Positions 21,781 to 30,810 of a stretch of DNA of 56,501 nt are shown here, one piece after another. Numbering within the stretch: position 1 is the first letter of the stretch; each line of letters begins with the position of its first letter. The translations under genes and the position numbers were made by a program. Source of the stretch: Pseudomonadota bacterium (lineage in GTDB: Bacteria > Pseudomonadota > Gammaproteobacteria > Burkholderiales > Casimicrobiaceae). Location: the NCBI GenBank assembly GCA_018241745.1, contig JAFEDG010000155.1:1-56501 (forward strand), written 5' to 3'. The notes below the pieces were generated by a model that worked only from the letters and a program-made list of their open reading frames with translations, did no database searches and was not told the DNA's origin.

Positions 21781-22761
21781 TCAGATCGCTGCGCCCAGGA
21801 TTTCCGACGCGCGAATGCACGCCACCGCGCCCGGTCCGCCGTCCGGCCTTGGCAACAGCGGCGGCACGTCCGCCGCGCAGGCCGCAATGGAGTACGGGCA
21901 GCGTTCGCGAAACGCGCAGCCCGACGGCGGCGCGAGCGGCGACGGCAGCTCGCCGTGCAGCGCCGGCGGCGTGGCACCCGCGAGCGTCGGCGCACTGGCC
22001 AGCAGCGCGCGCGTATACGGATGGGCCGGCGCCACGAACACGCGCTCGCGCGGCCCGCTCTCGACGACGCGCCCGAGGTACATCACGAGCACGTCGTGCG
22101 CGACGTGCCGCACGACCGCCAGGTTGTGCGAAATGAACAGGTAGGCGACGCCCAGCTCGCGCTGCAGGTCGGCCAGCAGGTTCAGCACCTGGGCCTGGAC
22201 GGACAGGTCCAGCGCGGAGACCGGCTCGTCGGCGACAACCAGCGCCGGCTCCAGCATCAGCGCCCGTGCGATTGCGACGCGCTGGCGCTGTCCGCCCGAC
22301 AGCATGTGCGGGTAACGGCGCAGGTACGCCGCCGGCAGGCCAACCCGCTCCACGGACGCGAGCACGTGCCGGCGACGCTCGGCCGCCGTGTCACCGCGTA
22401 TGACCAGCGGCTCCGCCAGCAGCGACTCGACGGTCTTGCGCGGGTTCAGCGACGCATGCGGATTCTGGAACACCATCTGCACGCGCGAGCGCAGCCGGCG
22501 CCGCGTGGCCGCGTCGGCGTGGACCACGTCGATGCCCTCGATCGCGAGCGTCCCTTCGTCGGGCGTCTCGACCATCGTCACTTGCCGCGCGAGCGTCGAC
22601 TTGCCGCAGCCTGATTCCCCGACGACGGCGAGCGTCCTGCCCGCCGCCAACGTGAACGAGACGCCGCCCAGCGCCTGCAGCCACTGGGGCGGCCGTGGCC
22701 AGCGCCGCGGCACCGGGTAGCGACGGACGAGGTCCTGCGCGACGACGAGTGCCTCGCTCAT
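21781..22761 (-). CDS. Peptide-type ABC transporter ATPase (DppF/OppF-like)
   Basis: A 326-residue ATPase. Walker A is GESGCGKST (about 49-57), the signature is [15 protein letters not shown], and Walker B is [12 protein letters not shown]. The oligopeptide-transporter C-terminal domain has the four-cysteine-type motif [15 protein letters not shown] that is typical of Dpp/Opp ATPases. It powers import together with the DppD-like subunit. It is the last gene of the dppABCDF-like set, and its start overlaps the stop of the preceding ATPase gene by four bases (ATGA). The substrate (dipeptides, oligopeptides, nickel or other) is not determinable. Confidence 0.93.
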   Translation of the reverse strand: MSEALVVAQDLVRRYPVPRRWPRPPQWLQALGGVSFTLAAGRTLAVVGESGCGKSTLARQVTMVETPDEGTLAIEGIDVVHADAATRRRLRSRVQMVFQNPHASLNPRKTVESLLAEPLVIRGDTAAERRRHVLASVERVGLPAAYLRRYPHMLSGGQRQRVAIARALMLEPALVVADEPVSALDLSVQAQVLNLLADLQRELGVAYLFISHNLAVVRHVAHDVLVMYLGRVVESGPRERVFVAPAHPYTRALLASAPTLAGATPPALHGELPSPLAPPSGCAFRERCPYSIAACAADVPPLLPRPDGGPGAVACIRASEILGAAI

Positions 22762-23795
22762 GGCATCGCGCCTGCGACCGCGGGCGACGCAGGGCCGTGC
22801 AGCGGAAAGAAGCAGCGGACCGCCGTCCCGCCGGCGTCCGCGAGCGCGGGTCGCGTCTCGGTGCAGCGCTCGGCGCGGCGTGCGCAGCGCGGTGCAAACA
22901 CGCAGCCGGCTGGCCGGTGCCGGGGATCGGGCACGCGCCCGGGCAACGCCGCGAGCGGCGCGCCGAGCGGCACCGATTCCGGCAGTGCTGCAACGAGCGC
23001 TGCCGTGTACGGATGGCGCGGCGTCGCGAAGATCGCCGGCACCGCGCCGCTCTCCACGACTTCGCCCGCGTACATGACGACGACGCGCGCGGCCATCGCG
23101 GCGACCACGGCGAGGTCGTGCGAAATCATCAGCAGCGCCATGCCGGTTTCGGCCTGCAGCTTGCGCAGCAGCGCGAGCACCTGCGCCTGCACGGTGACGT
23201 CGAGTGCCGTCGTCGGCTCGTCGGCGATCAGCAGCGCGGGCCGCGCAGCCAGCGCGAGCGCGATCATCACGCGCTGCGCCATGCCGCCGGACAGCTGGTG
23301 CGGATAGGCGGCGAGCCGCGCGGCGGGATCGGGAATCTCGACGTCGCGCAACAGCTCCAGTGCACGTGCACGGCGGCGCGCCCTGCTCGCACGCTCGTCG
23401 GCGGTCCCTGCCTCCTTCAGCACTTCATCGAGCTGGGCACCCACCGAATAGCACGGGTCCAGGCTCGCGAGCGGATCCTGGAAGATCATCGCGACCCGCC
23501 GCGCCAGCAACGCGCGCCGCGCGCGGTCGCCGGGCCGCAGTGCCGCGACGTCGTGGCCCGCGATCGCCAGCGTCCGCGCGGTCACCCGCGCGGGCGCGTC
23601 GACAAGCCCCATGATCGCGAGCGCGCTGACGGTCTTGCCGGAGCCCGATTCGCCGACAATGCCGAGCGTCTCGCCTGCCGCCACCGAGAACGCGGCGTCG
23701 GTGACCGCGGCCACGTCGCCGTGCGCGCCGGGGAAGCTGACGGCGAGGCCCGCGACGTCGAGCAACGGTGCGTGTCCTGCTGGCACGGCGTCCAT
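22758..23795 (-). CDS. Peptide-type ABC transporter ATPase (DppD/OppD-like)
   Basis: A 345-residue ATPase. Walker A is GESGSGKTV (about 41-49), the signature is [15 protein letters not shown], Walker B is [12 protein letters not shown], and the C-terminal Opp/Dpp motif is [16 protein letters not shown] started it at the ATG of [12 protein letters not shown] three codons earlier (23804) overlaps the permease stop as GTGA and is an equally possible start. A much longer open frame upstream merely runs through the permease gene in another frame. It pairs with the DppF-like ATPase as the heteromeric motor. Confidence 0.92.
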   Translation of the reverse strand: MDAVPAGHAPLLDVAGLAVSFPGAHGDVAAVTDAAFSVAAGETLGIVGESGSGKTVSALAIMGLVDAPARVTARTLAIAGHDVAALRPGDRARRALLARRVAMIFQDPLASLDPCYSVGAQLDEVLKEAGTADERASRARRRARALELLRDVEIPDPAARLAAYPHQLSGGMAQRVMIALALAARPALLIADEPTTALDVTVQAQVLALLRKLQAETGMALLMISHDLAVVAAMAARVVVMYAGEVVESGAVPAIFATPRHPYTAALVAALPESVPLGAPLAALPGRVPDPRHRPAGCVFAPRCARRAERCTETRPALADAGGTAVRCFFPLHGPASPAVAGAMP

Positions 23796-23800
23796 GACGA

Positions 23801-24694
23801 TCACGAGCGCGCGAGGCGCGGGTCCAGCGCATCGCGCAGCCCGTCGCCCATCAGGTTGAACGCGAGCACGGTCACGAGGATCGCGAGGCCGGGGAACGTG
23901 ACGACCCACGGCGCCGATTGGATGAACTCGAGCGCATCGGCGAGCATCGCGCCCCACTCCGGCGTCGGCGGCTGCGCGCCGAGGCCCAGGAAGCCCAGCG
24001 CCGCGGCATCGAGGATCGCGTTGGAGAAGCCCAGCGTCGCCTGCACGATCAGCGGCGCCGTGCAGTTGGGCAGGATCGTGTCGAACATCAACCGCACCGG
24101 GCCGGCGCCGGCGAGCCGCGACGCGGTGACGTAGTCGCGCCCGGCTTCCGCGATGACCGACGCCCGCGTCAGCCGTACATAGTGCGGCAGCAGCACGATC
24201 GCGATCGCGAACATCGCGTTGATGAGGCCCGGGCCCAGGATCGCGACGACCGCGATCGCCAGCAGCAGGCTGGGCAGCGCGAGCATCACGTCCATCACGC
24301 GCATGATCACGGTGTCGACGACGCCGCGGCAGTAGCCGGCGACGAGGCCCAGCACGATGCCGAGCGACAGCGACAGCGCGACGGAGATGAAGCCGATCGC
24401 GAGCGACAGCCGCGTGCCGTGGATCAGCCGCGACAGGATGTCGCGGCCGACAGGATCCGTGCCGAGCAGGAAGCGCGCCGAACCGCCGGCCGCCCACGCC
24501 GGCGGTTGCAGCGTCGCCTCGCGGTACTGCTCGTTGGGCGGGTGCGGCGACACCACATCCGCGAAGACCGCGAGCAGGACCAGCACGACCACGATCGCGA
24601 GCCCAGCGAGCGCGCCGCGGTTGTGCCGGAACGTGTACCAGAACGCGCGCCAGCGTGGCGCGCGCGCCAACGGTTCGGCGACGTTGTCATCCAT
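23801..24694 (-). CDS. Peptide-type ABC transporter permease (DppC/OppC-like)
   Basis: A 297-residue inner-membrane permease. The N-terminal OppC-type segment (FRHNRGALAGLAIVVVLVLL, about 24-43) precedes a periplasmic loop and the permease core. It contains FLLGTDPVGRDILSRLIHG and the cytoplasmic coupling helix around EAGRDYVTASRLAGAG. It overlaps the DppB-like gene by eight bases, indicating translational coupling, and forms the channel with that protein. Confidence 0.93.
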   Translation of the reverse strand: MDDNVAEPLARAPRWRAFWYTFRHNRGALAGLAIVVVLVLLAVFADVVSPHPPNEQYREATLQPPAWAAGGSARFLLGTDPVGRDILSRLIHGTRLSLAIGFISVALSLSLGIVLGLVAGYCRGVVDTVIMRVMDVMLALPSLLLAIAVVAILGPGLINAMFAIAIVLLPHYVRLTRASVIAEAGRDYVTASRLAGAGPVRLMFDTILPNCTAPLIVQATLGFSNAILDAAALGFLGLGAQPPTPEWGAMLADALEFIQSAPWVVTFPGLAILVTVLAFNLMGDGLRDALDPRLARS

Positions 24695-25694
24695 GCCGGA
24701 TCCGCGGGTTGATCACGCCGTACAGCACGTCCACGATGAGGTTCACGGTGATCACGATCGTCGCGATCAGCAGCACGCCGCCCTGCACCACCGGATAGTC
24801 GCGCGCCTGCACGCCGTGGATCAGCCAGTTGCCGATGCCGGGCCACGAGAAGATCGTCTCGGTGAGGATGGCGCCGGACAGCAACAGGCCCACCTGCAGC
24901 CCGATGACGGTGACGATCGGGATCAGCGCGTTGCGCAATGCGTGCACGACCACGACGCGTACCGTGCCGAGGCCGCGGGAGCGCGCCGCGCGGATATAGT
25001 CCTCGCGCAGCACCTCGAGCATCGCCGAGCGCGTGATGCGCGCGATGACGGCGAGCGGGATCGTGCCCAGCACCAGCGCCGGCAGCACGAGGTGCGACAG
25101 TGCGGACCGGAACGCCGCCCAGTCGCCGGCCTTCAGCGTGTCGACCAGCATGAAGCCGGTGGTCGCCGCCACGTCGTACTGGACCGCGATGCGCCCCGAG
25201 ACCGGCGTCCACCCGAGCTGCACGGAGAAGAACAGGATCAGCAGCAGCGCCCACCAGAAGATCGGCATCGAATAGCCGGTGAGCGCCGCGCCCATGACGA
25301 CGTAGTCGGCGGCGGTATTGCGCTTGACGGCCGCCAGCGCGCCGGCGGGCAGGCCCACGGCGAGCGCGAACAGCAGCGCGAAGAACGCGAGCTCGACGGT
25401 GGCCGGGAACAGCGTCGCAAACTCGCGCAGCACCGGCTCGTGCGTCGTCAGCGACGTGCCCAGGTCACCGTGCAACACCTGCCCGACGTAGTTCAGGTAT
25501 TGCACCGGCAGCGGCCGGTCGAGCCCGAACTCGTGCAGCAGCCGCGCGCGGCGCGCGGCATCCATGCCGCGCTCCCCGGAGATGTTCTCGACCGGATCGC
25601 CCGGGATGAAATGGATCAGCGCGAACGCGACGAGCGTGACGCCGATGAACGTCGGGACGATCAGCGCGGCGCGCCGCAGCAGGAACCGCAGCAT
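24687..25694 (-). CDS. Peptide-type ABC transporter permease (DppB/OppB-like)
   Basis: A 335-residue inner-membrane permease. It opens with the DppB-type helix MLRFLLRRAALIVPTFIGVT and HFIPGDPVENISG. It has the coupling-helix segment VLREDYIRAARSRGLG (about 230-245), then VIGLQVGLLLSGAILTETIFSWPGIG, the usual permease-core ending. It lies 29 bases after the substrate-binding protein gene. With the DppC-like subunit it forms the membrane channel. Confidence 0.94.
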   Translation of the reverse strand: MLRFLLRRAALIVPTFIGVTLVAFALIHFIPGDPVENISGERGMDAARRARLLHEFGLDRPLPVQYLNYVGQVLHGDLGTSLTTHEPVLREFATLFPATVELAFFALLFALAVGLPAGALAAVKRNTAADYVVMGAALTGYSMPIFWWALLLILFFSVQLGWTPVSGRIAVQYDVAATTGFMLVDTLKAGDWAAFRSALSHLVLPALVLGTIPLAVIARITRSAMLEVLREDYIRAARSRGLGTVRVVVVHALRNALIPIVTVIGLQVGLLLSGAILTETIFSWPGIGNWLIHGVQARDYPVVQGGVLLIATIVITVNLIVDVLYGVINPRIRHG

Positions 25695-25723
25695 CGCCGC
25701 GCTCGCGTGACGTCAGTCCCGGA

Positions 25724-27355
25724 TCAAGGTACCAGCTCGACCTTGTCGAAGTAATGGTGCGCCGTCGCGTCCATCACGTAGCCCTTCACTTCCTTGCGCA
25801 GCGGATCGAAGCGCACCGAGTGCGCCACCGGGATCCACGGCGCTTCGTCGTGCACGATTACCTGCGCCTGCTCGTACAGCTTGGCGCGTTCGGCCTGGTT
25901 CGGTGTCTGCGCGGCCTTGACGACCAGCGCCTCGAAGTCCTTGTTGCACCAGCGCGCCGCGTTGCCGCCCCCCTTCACCGCTTCGCATCCCAGCAGCGGC
26001 ACGAAGAAGTTGTCCGGGTCGCCGTTGTCGCCCGACCAGCCGAACATCACGATCTGGTGCTCGCCGGTCTTGCTGCGCTTGCGGTACTCGGCCCACTCGT
26101 ACGTCAGCAGCTTGGCCTTGACGCCGACCTTGGCCCAGTCCGCCTGGACGAGTTCCGCCATCCGCTTGCCGTCCGGGTTGTACGGCCGCGTCACGGGCAG
26201 GTACCAGAGCTCAGTCTCGAAGCCGTTTGGATAGCCGGCCTGCGCGAGCAGCTGCTTCGCCTTCTCCGGGTCGTACGGATAGTCCTTGATCGCGTTGTTG
26301 TAGCCCCAGAGGATCGGCGGGATCGGGTTCTTGGCGGTCTGGCCCTGGCCCTGGTAGACCGCCGCGAGGATCGCCTCCTTGTTCACCGCGAGGTTCAGCG
26401 CCTGGCGGACGAGCTTGTTGTCGAACGGCTTCTTCTCGGTGTTGAACGCGATGTAGCCGACGTTGAGGCCCTCCTTCTGCTGGACGGCGAGCGCCGGATC
26501 CGCCTTCATCGCCGGCAGGTCCGCGGGCTTGGGGAACGCCATCACCTGGCATTCGCCGGCCTTCAGCTTGGCGTAGCGCGTCGTCGCGTCGCGCGTGATC
26601 GAGTACACCAGGTTGTCGATCTTCGGCCGGCCGCCCCAGTAGGCGTCGAACGCCTTGTAGCGGATCGTCGCGTCCTTCTGGTAGCTGACGAACGTGAACG
26701 GGCCGGTGCCGATCGGGTATGCATCCGCCGCGTTGGGCGTGCCCTTCTTCATCATCGTCTCGAAGTACTCGGCGGAAAGGATCGACGCGAAGTCCATCGC
26801 GAGGTCGGCAAGGAACGGTGCCTCGGCGCGCTTCAGCGTGAAGCGCACCGTGTACGGGTCCACCTTCTCGACCTTCTCGACGATGTTCTGCATGCCCATG
26901 TCGTCGTAGTAGGCGAACGTCTGCCCCGCCGTGAGCTTGTGCCACGGGTTGTTCGCGTCCGCCATTCGCGCCCAGCTGAACAGCACGTCGTCGGCGTTGA
27001 AGTCGCGCGTCGGCGTGAACTGCGCGTTCGAGTGGAACTTGACGCCGCGCCGCAGCTTGAACGTGAACACCTTGCCGTCGGGCGAAATCGTCCACGACTC
27101 GGCCAGCGCGGGCACGATGTCGGTCGTCCCCTTCTTGAACTCGACGAGCCGGTTGAACATCGGCACCGACACCGCATCGAACGTGGTGCCCGTCGAGAAG
27201 AACTGCGGCTGGAAGCCTTCGGGGCTGCCTTCCGAGCAGTAGACGAGCGTGCCCTTTGCGGCGGCCGCCGGCGCAACGAGGCTGGCACTCGCGAGCAGCG
27301 CGGCGGCGGCCAGCGCACGGACGAGCGGAGAACGGACGGCAGGCATGGCGGACAT
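25724..27355 (-). CDS. Periplasmic peptide-binding protein (DppA-like, SBP family 5)
   Basis: A 543-residue family-5 solute-binding protein. A signal peptide (about residues 1-32, ending PAAAA) is followed by KGTLVYCSEGSPEGFQPQFF, the start of DppA-type mature proteins. Further family features are FKLRRGVKFHSNAQFTPTRDFNADDVLFSW and the C-terminal APWIPVAHS. It captures the ligand in the periplasm and delivers it to the DppBC-like permease. The start ATG at 27355 has GGGGAG six bases upstream; an ATG three codons later is also possible. The gap to rlmB upstream is only 33 bases, so the operon may be read through from rlmB. Confidence 0.94.
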   Translation of the reverse strand: MSAMPAVRSPLVRALAAAALLASASLVAPAAAAKGTLVYCSEGSPEGFQPQFFSTGTTFDAVSVPMFNRLVEFKKGTTDIVPALAESWTISPDGKVFTFKLRRGVKFHSNAQFTPTRDFNADDVLFSWARMADANNPWHKLTAGQTFAYYDDMGMQNIVEKVEKVDPYTVRFTLKRAEAPFLADLAMDFASILSAEYFETMMKKGTPNAADAYPIGTGPFTFVSYQKDATIRYKAFDAYWGGRPKIDNLVYSITRDATTRYAKLKAGECQVMAFPKPADLPAMKADPALAVQQKEGLNVGYIAFNTEKKPFDNKLVRQALNLAVNKEAILAAVYQGQGQTAKNPIPPILWGYNNAIKDYPYDPEKAKQLLAQAGYPNGFETELWYLPVTRPYNPDGKRMAELVQADWAKVGVKAKLLTYEWAEYRKRSKTGEHQIVMFGWSGDNGDPDNFFVPLLGCEAVKGGGNAARWCNKDFEALVVKAAQTPNQAERAKLYEQAQVIVHDEAPWIPVAHSVRFDPLRKEVKGYVMDATAHHYFDKVELVP

Positions 27356-27388
27356 CGTGGACTCCCCGGGGGACGATTGCGGGCGATT

Positions 27389-28153
27389 CTAGCGTGCGGC
27401 GGCGGCCGCGCGCGCACGCTGCGTCGCGTACAGGCAGATGCCGGTGGCGACCGACACGTTGAGGCTTTCGACGCTGCCGGCTAGCGGGATGCCGACGATC
27501 CGATCGCAGCCTTCGCGCGTCAGCCGGCGCAAGCCTGCGCCTTCGGCGCCCAGCACCCACGCGATCGGGCCGGTCAGGTCCGCGTCGAACAGCGACTCGC
27601 CGCCGGCGTCGGCGCCGAGCACCCACACGCCCGCGTCCTGCATCGCCTTCAGTGCCCGCGCGAGGTTGGTGACCGTCACGACCGGCACCGTGTCCGCCGC
27701 CCCGGACGCCGCCTTGGCCACCGTCGCGTTGACGCCGACGGCACGATCCTTGGGCACGACCACGGCCTGCGCGCCGAACGCGTCGGCGTTGCGCAGGCAA
27801 GCCCCCAGGTTGTGCGGGTCCGTGACGCCGTCCAGCACGACGAGCAACCGCGCGGCGTCGTCGCCTTCGAGCAGATCGTCCAGCGTCACGTGCGGCAACG
27901 CGGCGTCGACCAGCGCGACGACGCCCTGGTGGCGTGACGACGCCGCGAGTTCCGCGAGTCGGCGCTCGTCGACGGCATGCGTCGCGAGCCTGGCGGCCGT
28001 TGCACGCGCGACCAGCTCGCGCAGCCGCCCGTCGCGCCGGTCGCTCGCCACGTACAGCGCACGAATCGACGACGGTGCGTGGCGCAACCGCGCGGTGACC
28101 GCGTGGAAGCCATAGAGCGGCCGCAGGCCGGCGTGGGTCGAAGGTGCGGACAT
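27389..28153 (-). CDS. rlmB: 23S rRNA (guanosine-2'-O-)-methyltransferase RlmB-type (SPOUT/TrmH family)
   Basis: A 254-residue SPOUT methyltransferase. The N-terminal substrate-binding domain begins with PLYGFHAVTARLRH. The knotted catalytic domain has the three SpoU motifs: LDGVTDPHNLGACLRNADAFG with the catalytic Asn and Arg, WVLGAEGAGLRRLT, and IPLAGSVESLNVSVATGICL. RlmB methylates G2251 of 23S rRNA in the peptidyl-transferase centre. The start at 28153 (MSAPSTHAG) is family-like; a longer frame exists upstream across a palindrome and is not. It is divergent from the first MarC gene. Confidence 0.93.
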   Translation of the reverse strand: MSAPSTHAGLRPLYGFHAVTARLRHAPSSIRALYVASDRRDGRLRELVARATAARLATHAVDERRLAELAASSRHQGVVALVDAALPHVTLDDLLEGDDAARLLVVLDGVTDPHNLGACLRNADAFGAQAVVVPKDRAVGVNATVAKAASGAADTVPVVTVTNLARALKAMQDAGVWVLGADAGGESLFDADLTGPIAWVLGAEGAGLRRLTREGCDRIVGIPLAGSVESLNVSVATGICLYATQRARAAAAAR

Positions 28154-28160
28154 CGTGCTA

Positions 28161-28192
28161 GTGTACCGGCGGCCGCGCGGCCGCCGGTACAC
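28161..28192. repeat. 32-bp perfect palindrome between rlmB and MarC
   Basis: GTGTACCGGCGGCCGC is followed directly by its exact inverse complement, with no spacer. It fills the divergent gap (28154-28223), 7 bases from the rlmB start and 31 bases from the MarC start. Possible roles are a shared operator or a cruciform-forming site; neither is shown. Confidence 0.9.
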
Positions 28193-28223
28193 GCGGTCGT
28201 CTCCCAACCCACGCCGGGATGCC

Positions 28224-28928
28224 ATGCTGCATTCGGACGCTAGCGAATTCGTTGCCGAGCTCCTGCTGGTGCTCGCGGGCCTGCTGCCTATCGTCAATCC
28301 GCTGGGCAGCGCGCCGATGTTCCTTGCGATGACGCGTGGCGCCGATCCGCCCACCCGCGCGGCCCTCGCCCGCCACGTCGCGATCAACTCGACCCTGCTG
28401 ATGGTCTGCGCGTTCGCCATCGGCGCCTACGTGCTGCGGATCTTCGGATTGTCGATCCCTGTCGTCCAGCTCGCGGGCGGCGCCGTGTTGTGCCGCCTCG
28501 GCTGGAACCTGCTCGACACGCAGCCGCCGTCCGATCCGTCCACGCCCGCCAATGTCGATGCCAAGGCGTTCGCGGATCGCGCGTTCTACCCGCTGACGAT
28601 GCCCGTCACGATCGACCCCGGCGTGCTGTCCGTGGCGATCGCGCTCGGCGCCAATCACGCGACGAACCTTACGGGCACGGTGATCAAGGAGAGCAGCGCG
28701 ATGATCGCCATCGCGCTGGTTGGCGTCACCGTCTTCGTCGCGTATCGCTACGCGGGCGCGGTGGCGCAATGGCTCGGCCATGCGCGGATCCAGGTACTGC
28801 TGCGGCTGTCGGCATTCATCGTGCTGTGCATTGGTGTGCAGATCGCGTGGAACGGCCTGCGCACACTGCACGGCGAGCTGAACGCGCCGCCGGCGGCGGT
28901 GGCGCCGGCCAGGGCCACGACGCCATGA
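28224..28928 (+). CDS. MarC-family membrane protein, copy 1
   Basis: A 234-residue integral membrane protein with about six helices, of the MarC/UPF0056 family. The first helix holds LLPIVNPLGSAPMFLAMTRG and the centre has AFYPLTMPVTIDPGVLSVAIALG; both are family signatures. MarC proteins have no established function; the former link with multiple antibiotic resistance was not upheld. The start ATG at 28224 gives a proper N-terminus; 23 upstream codons in frame cross the palindrome. It overlaps the second MarC gene by four bases (ATGA). Confidence 0.92.
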   Translation: MLHSDASEFVAELLLVLAGLLPIVNPLGSAPMFLAMTRGADPPTRAALARHVAINSTLLMVCAFAIGAYVLRIFGLSIPVVQLAGGAVLCRLGWNLLDTQPPSDPSTPANVDAKAFADRAFYPLTMPVTIDPGVLSVAIALGANHATNLTGTVIKESSAMIAIALVGVTVFVAYRYAGAVAQWLGHARIQVLLRLSAFIVLCIGVQIAWNGLRTLHGELNAPPAAVAPARATTP

Positions 28929-29602
28929 CGTCCAGCGCGCTGGTCGACGCGCGTTCGTTCGTCGAAGCCGCGACGCTGGCGATCGCCAGCCTGCTGCCGA
29001 TCATCAATCCGCCGGGCGGCGCGCCCGTGTTCCTGCTGAAGACGGGCGACCTCGACGCTGCGCAACGTCACGCCGTCGCGTGGCGCGTCGCGCGCAACTG
29101 CTTCGCGCTGCTGATCGCGTCGGTGATGATCGGCGCCTACGTGCTCGATTTCTTCGGCCTCTCGGTCGAGGTGGTCCGCATCGCCGGGGGCCTCGTCGTC
29201 TGCGCGATCGGCTGGCAGCTGCTCAACGCGCCCGAAGCGGGGCCGCCGGCGACGGCGCAGGCGGTGCGCACCGCCACCCCCGAGGACCTGTCCGCGCGGG
29301 CGTTCTATCCGCTGACGTTGCCGTTGACCGTGGGCCCCGGCGCCATCTCGGTCGCCATCACGCTGGGCGCCAACCAGCCGAGCAGCGTGCGCCAGCTGGT
29401 GCTGACGATCGCCGCGCATGCGGTCGGGATGCTTGTCGTCGCGGTCGTGATCTACCTCTGCTACCGGAACGCCGATCGCCTGCTCGCGCGGCTCGGGCGC
29501 ACCGGCACCGACATCGTGACGCGGCTGTCCGCGTTCATCCTGCTGTGCATCGGCGTGCAGATCATCTGGAACGGGTTGTCCGTCCTGCTGCACCTCGCGT
29601 AG
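28925..29602 (+). CDS. MarC-family membrane protein, copy 2
   Basis: A 225-residue paralogue of the preceding gene, with the same signatures: LLPIINPPGGAPVFLLKTGD in the first helix and AFYPLTLPLTVGPGAISVAITLGANQ in the centre, ending in a LSAFILLCIGVQIIWNGL helix. The two proteins align along their full length, so they arose by tandem duplication and are co-translated through the ATGA overlap. They may form a heteromeric membrane protein. Function unknown. Confidence 0.92.
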   Translation: MTSSALVDARSFVEAATLAIASLLPIINPPGGAPVFLLKTGDLDAAQRHAVAWRVARNCFALLIASVMIGAYVLDFFGLSVEVVRIAGGLVVCAIGWQLLNAPEAGPPATAQAVRTATPEDLSARAFYPLTLPLTVGPGAISVAITLGANQPSSVRQLVLTIAAHAVGMLVVAVVIYLCYRNADRLLARLGRTGTDIVTRLSAFILLCIGVQIIWNGLSVLLHLA

Positions 29603-29605
29603 CAG

Positions 29606-29635
29606 TTGAGCGGCCAGCCGGAATTCGGCTATAAT
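29606..29635 (+). promoter_or_regulatory. Promoter of tRNA-Thr
   Basis: TTGAGC (29606-29611) and a perfect TATAAT (29630-29635) are separated by 18 bases and precede the tRNA by 47 bases. It starts just after the stop of the second MarC gene. Confidence 0.8.
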
Positions 29636-29682
29636 CGCGGGCTTGGCGCGGAGCGCATGCAGTCGCGTACCCCGCCGGTCGT

Positions 29683-29758
29683 GCCGGTGTAGCTCAGCTG
29701 GTAGAGCAGCGCATTCGTAATGCGAAGGTCGGGGGTTCGATTCCCTCTACCGGCACCA
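29683..29758 (+). tRNA. tRNA-Thr (anticodon CGT)
   Basis: A 76-base cloverleaf with acceptor GCCGGTG/TACCGGC (one G-U), D-arm GCTC/GAGC, anticodon stem GCGCA/TGCGA around loop TTCGTAA with anticodon CGT, T-arm with GGTTCGATTCC and encoded CCA. The base pair closing the anticodon stem is G-A. As I recall, the same anticodon arm occurs in E. coli thrW, so it is not a defect. It reads ACG codons. Confidence 0.96.
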
Positions 29759-29799
29759 TTTGGACCAGGCCGCGCGTCGCCGCCTCATGCGGCCCGCCG

Positions 29800-30810
29800 T
29801 TACGCGAAGAACGCCGCCACGCGGTCCACCAGCCAGAAGGCAGACAGTACGCCGATCCCGCTCGCGGCGATCGCGTAGCCGTGACGCGTCATGATCGCCG
29901 GCAGCCGGAGGCGCCGCACCACCGCCAGCACGGCGAAGATGGCGGCGATGAACGCGAGCTGGCCGAGTTCGACGCCCACGTTGAACGAGAAGAGCGCCAG
30001 CGGGATATCGCTCTGGGGCAAGCCGATCTCCGACAGCGCCCCGGCAAAGCCGAATCCATGCAAGAGGCCGAACGTGAACGCCACGGCCCAGGGCCAGCGT
30101 TGCGTGAGGCTCGGCTGCCCACGGCGCGTGCGCAGGATCTCGCATGCGAGCAGCAGGATGGACAGCGCGATCGTGGCCTCGACGGGCGGCCCGGGGACGT
30201 GCACGACGCCGAGCGTCGCGAGCGCGAGCGTGATGCTGTGCGCAAGCGTGAAGGACGTGATCGTCCACAGCAGGACGCGCATGCTCGGCACGATCAGCAC
30301 CAGCGCGAGGACGAACAGCAGGTGGTCGTACCCGAGCAGGATGTGCGTGATGCCATGTACGACGTAGGTCGCGACGACGTCCATCCAGCCCACCTGCGGG
30401 GCCACCTCGACCCAGGGTTGCGACGCGCGCACCAGCGTCGTCTGCCGGGCGCCGTCCTGCAGCTGCGCGCGGACCAGCACGTCGGTGATCGTCCCCTGCA
30501 AGCCGACGAACTCGAAGCGCTTGCCCGCCACGCCTCCGGGCACGTCGATGATCTGGCGCTCGACGATCGAGTCGCTCAGGACTTGCTCGTGCGGCGGCGA
30601 CACGACCTGGGCGCCTTCCGGAATCCTCAGCACCACGGGCAAGCGCATCCCCGAGAACACGGGCGTGCGCCACAGGATTGCGTAGCGTGCCGTTCCGATC
30701 TGGTCGATCTGCAGGAAGGCGGGACGCGCATCGTGCGCGTGCGCCCATCCCGCGTGCAGCGCCATCGACGCCGCCAGCAGCAACAGGAGCCGGGCCGCGA
30801 ACCGCCTCAC
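29800..30810 (-). CDS. HupE/UreJ-like membrane protein
   Basis: A 336-residue protein with a signal peptide (ending WAHAHDARPA, about residue 26), an extracytoplasmic domain of about 110 residues, and a membrane domain of about six helices. The membrane part has the HupE/UreJ_2 segments VHGITHILLGYDHLLFVLALV and TSFTLAHSITLALATLG, and LLHGFGFAGALSEIGLP; the His and Asp residues in these are typical of nickel or metal permeases of this family. The GTG start at 30810 overlaps the stop of the upstream gene (GTGA). It is the last gene of a four-gene operon with DUF3604 and parvulin genes. No urease or hydrogenase genes are near, so a role in those systems is unlikely. The transported ion is unknown. 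Confidence 0.88.
   Translation of the reverse strand: MRRFAARLLLLLAASMALHAGWAHAHDARPAFLQIDQIGTARYAILWRTPVFSGMRLPVVLRIPEGAQVVSPPHEQVLSDSIVERQIIDVPGGVAGKRFEFVGLQGTITDVLVRAQLQDGARQTTLVRASQPWVEVAPQVGWMDVVATYVVHGITHILLGYDHLLFVLALVLIVPSMRVLLWTITSFTLAHSITLALATLGVVHVPGPPVEATIALSILLLACEILRTRRGQPSLTQRWPWAVAFTFGLLHGFGFAGALSEIGLPQSDIPLALFSFNVGVELGQLAFIAAIFAVLAVVRRLRLPAIMTRHGYAIAASGIGVLSAFWLVDRVAAFFA

Noticed and set aside
23796..24497. Long N-terminal extension of the DppD-like ATPase
   Set aside because: It runs through the DppC-like gene in another frame; the ATPase family begins at MDAVPAGH.
29640..29682. Small RNA between the promoter and tRNA-Thr
   Set aside because: The 40-odd bases are a normal 5' leader; no separate structure or terminator is seen.
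29709..29725. Possible defect in tRNA-Thr because the anticodon stem closes with G-A
   Set aside because: The same arrangement, as I recall, exists in functional E. coli tRNA-Thr(CGU), and the rest of the cloverleaf is perfect.
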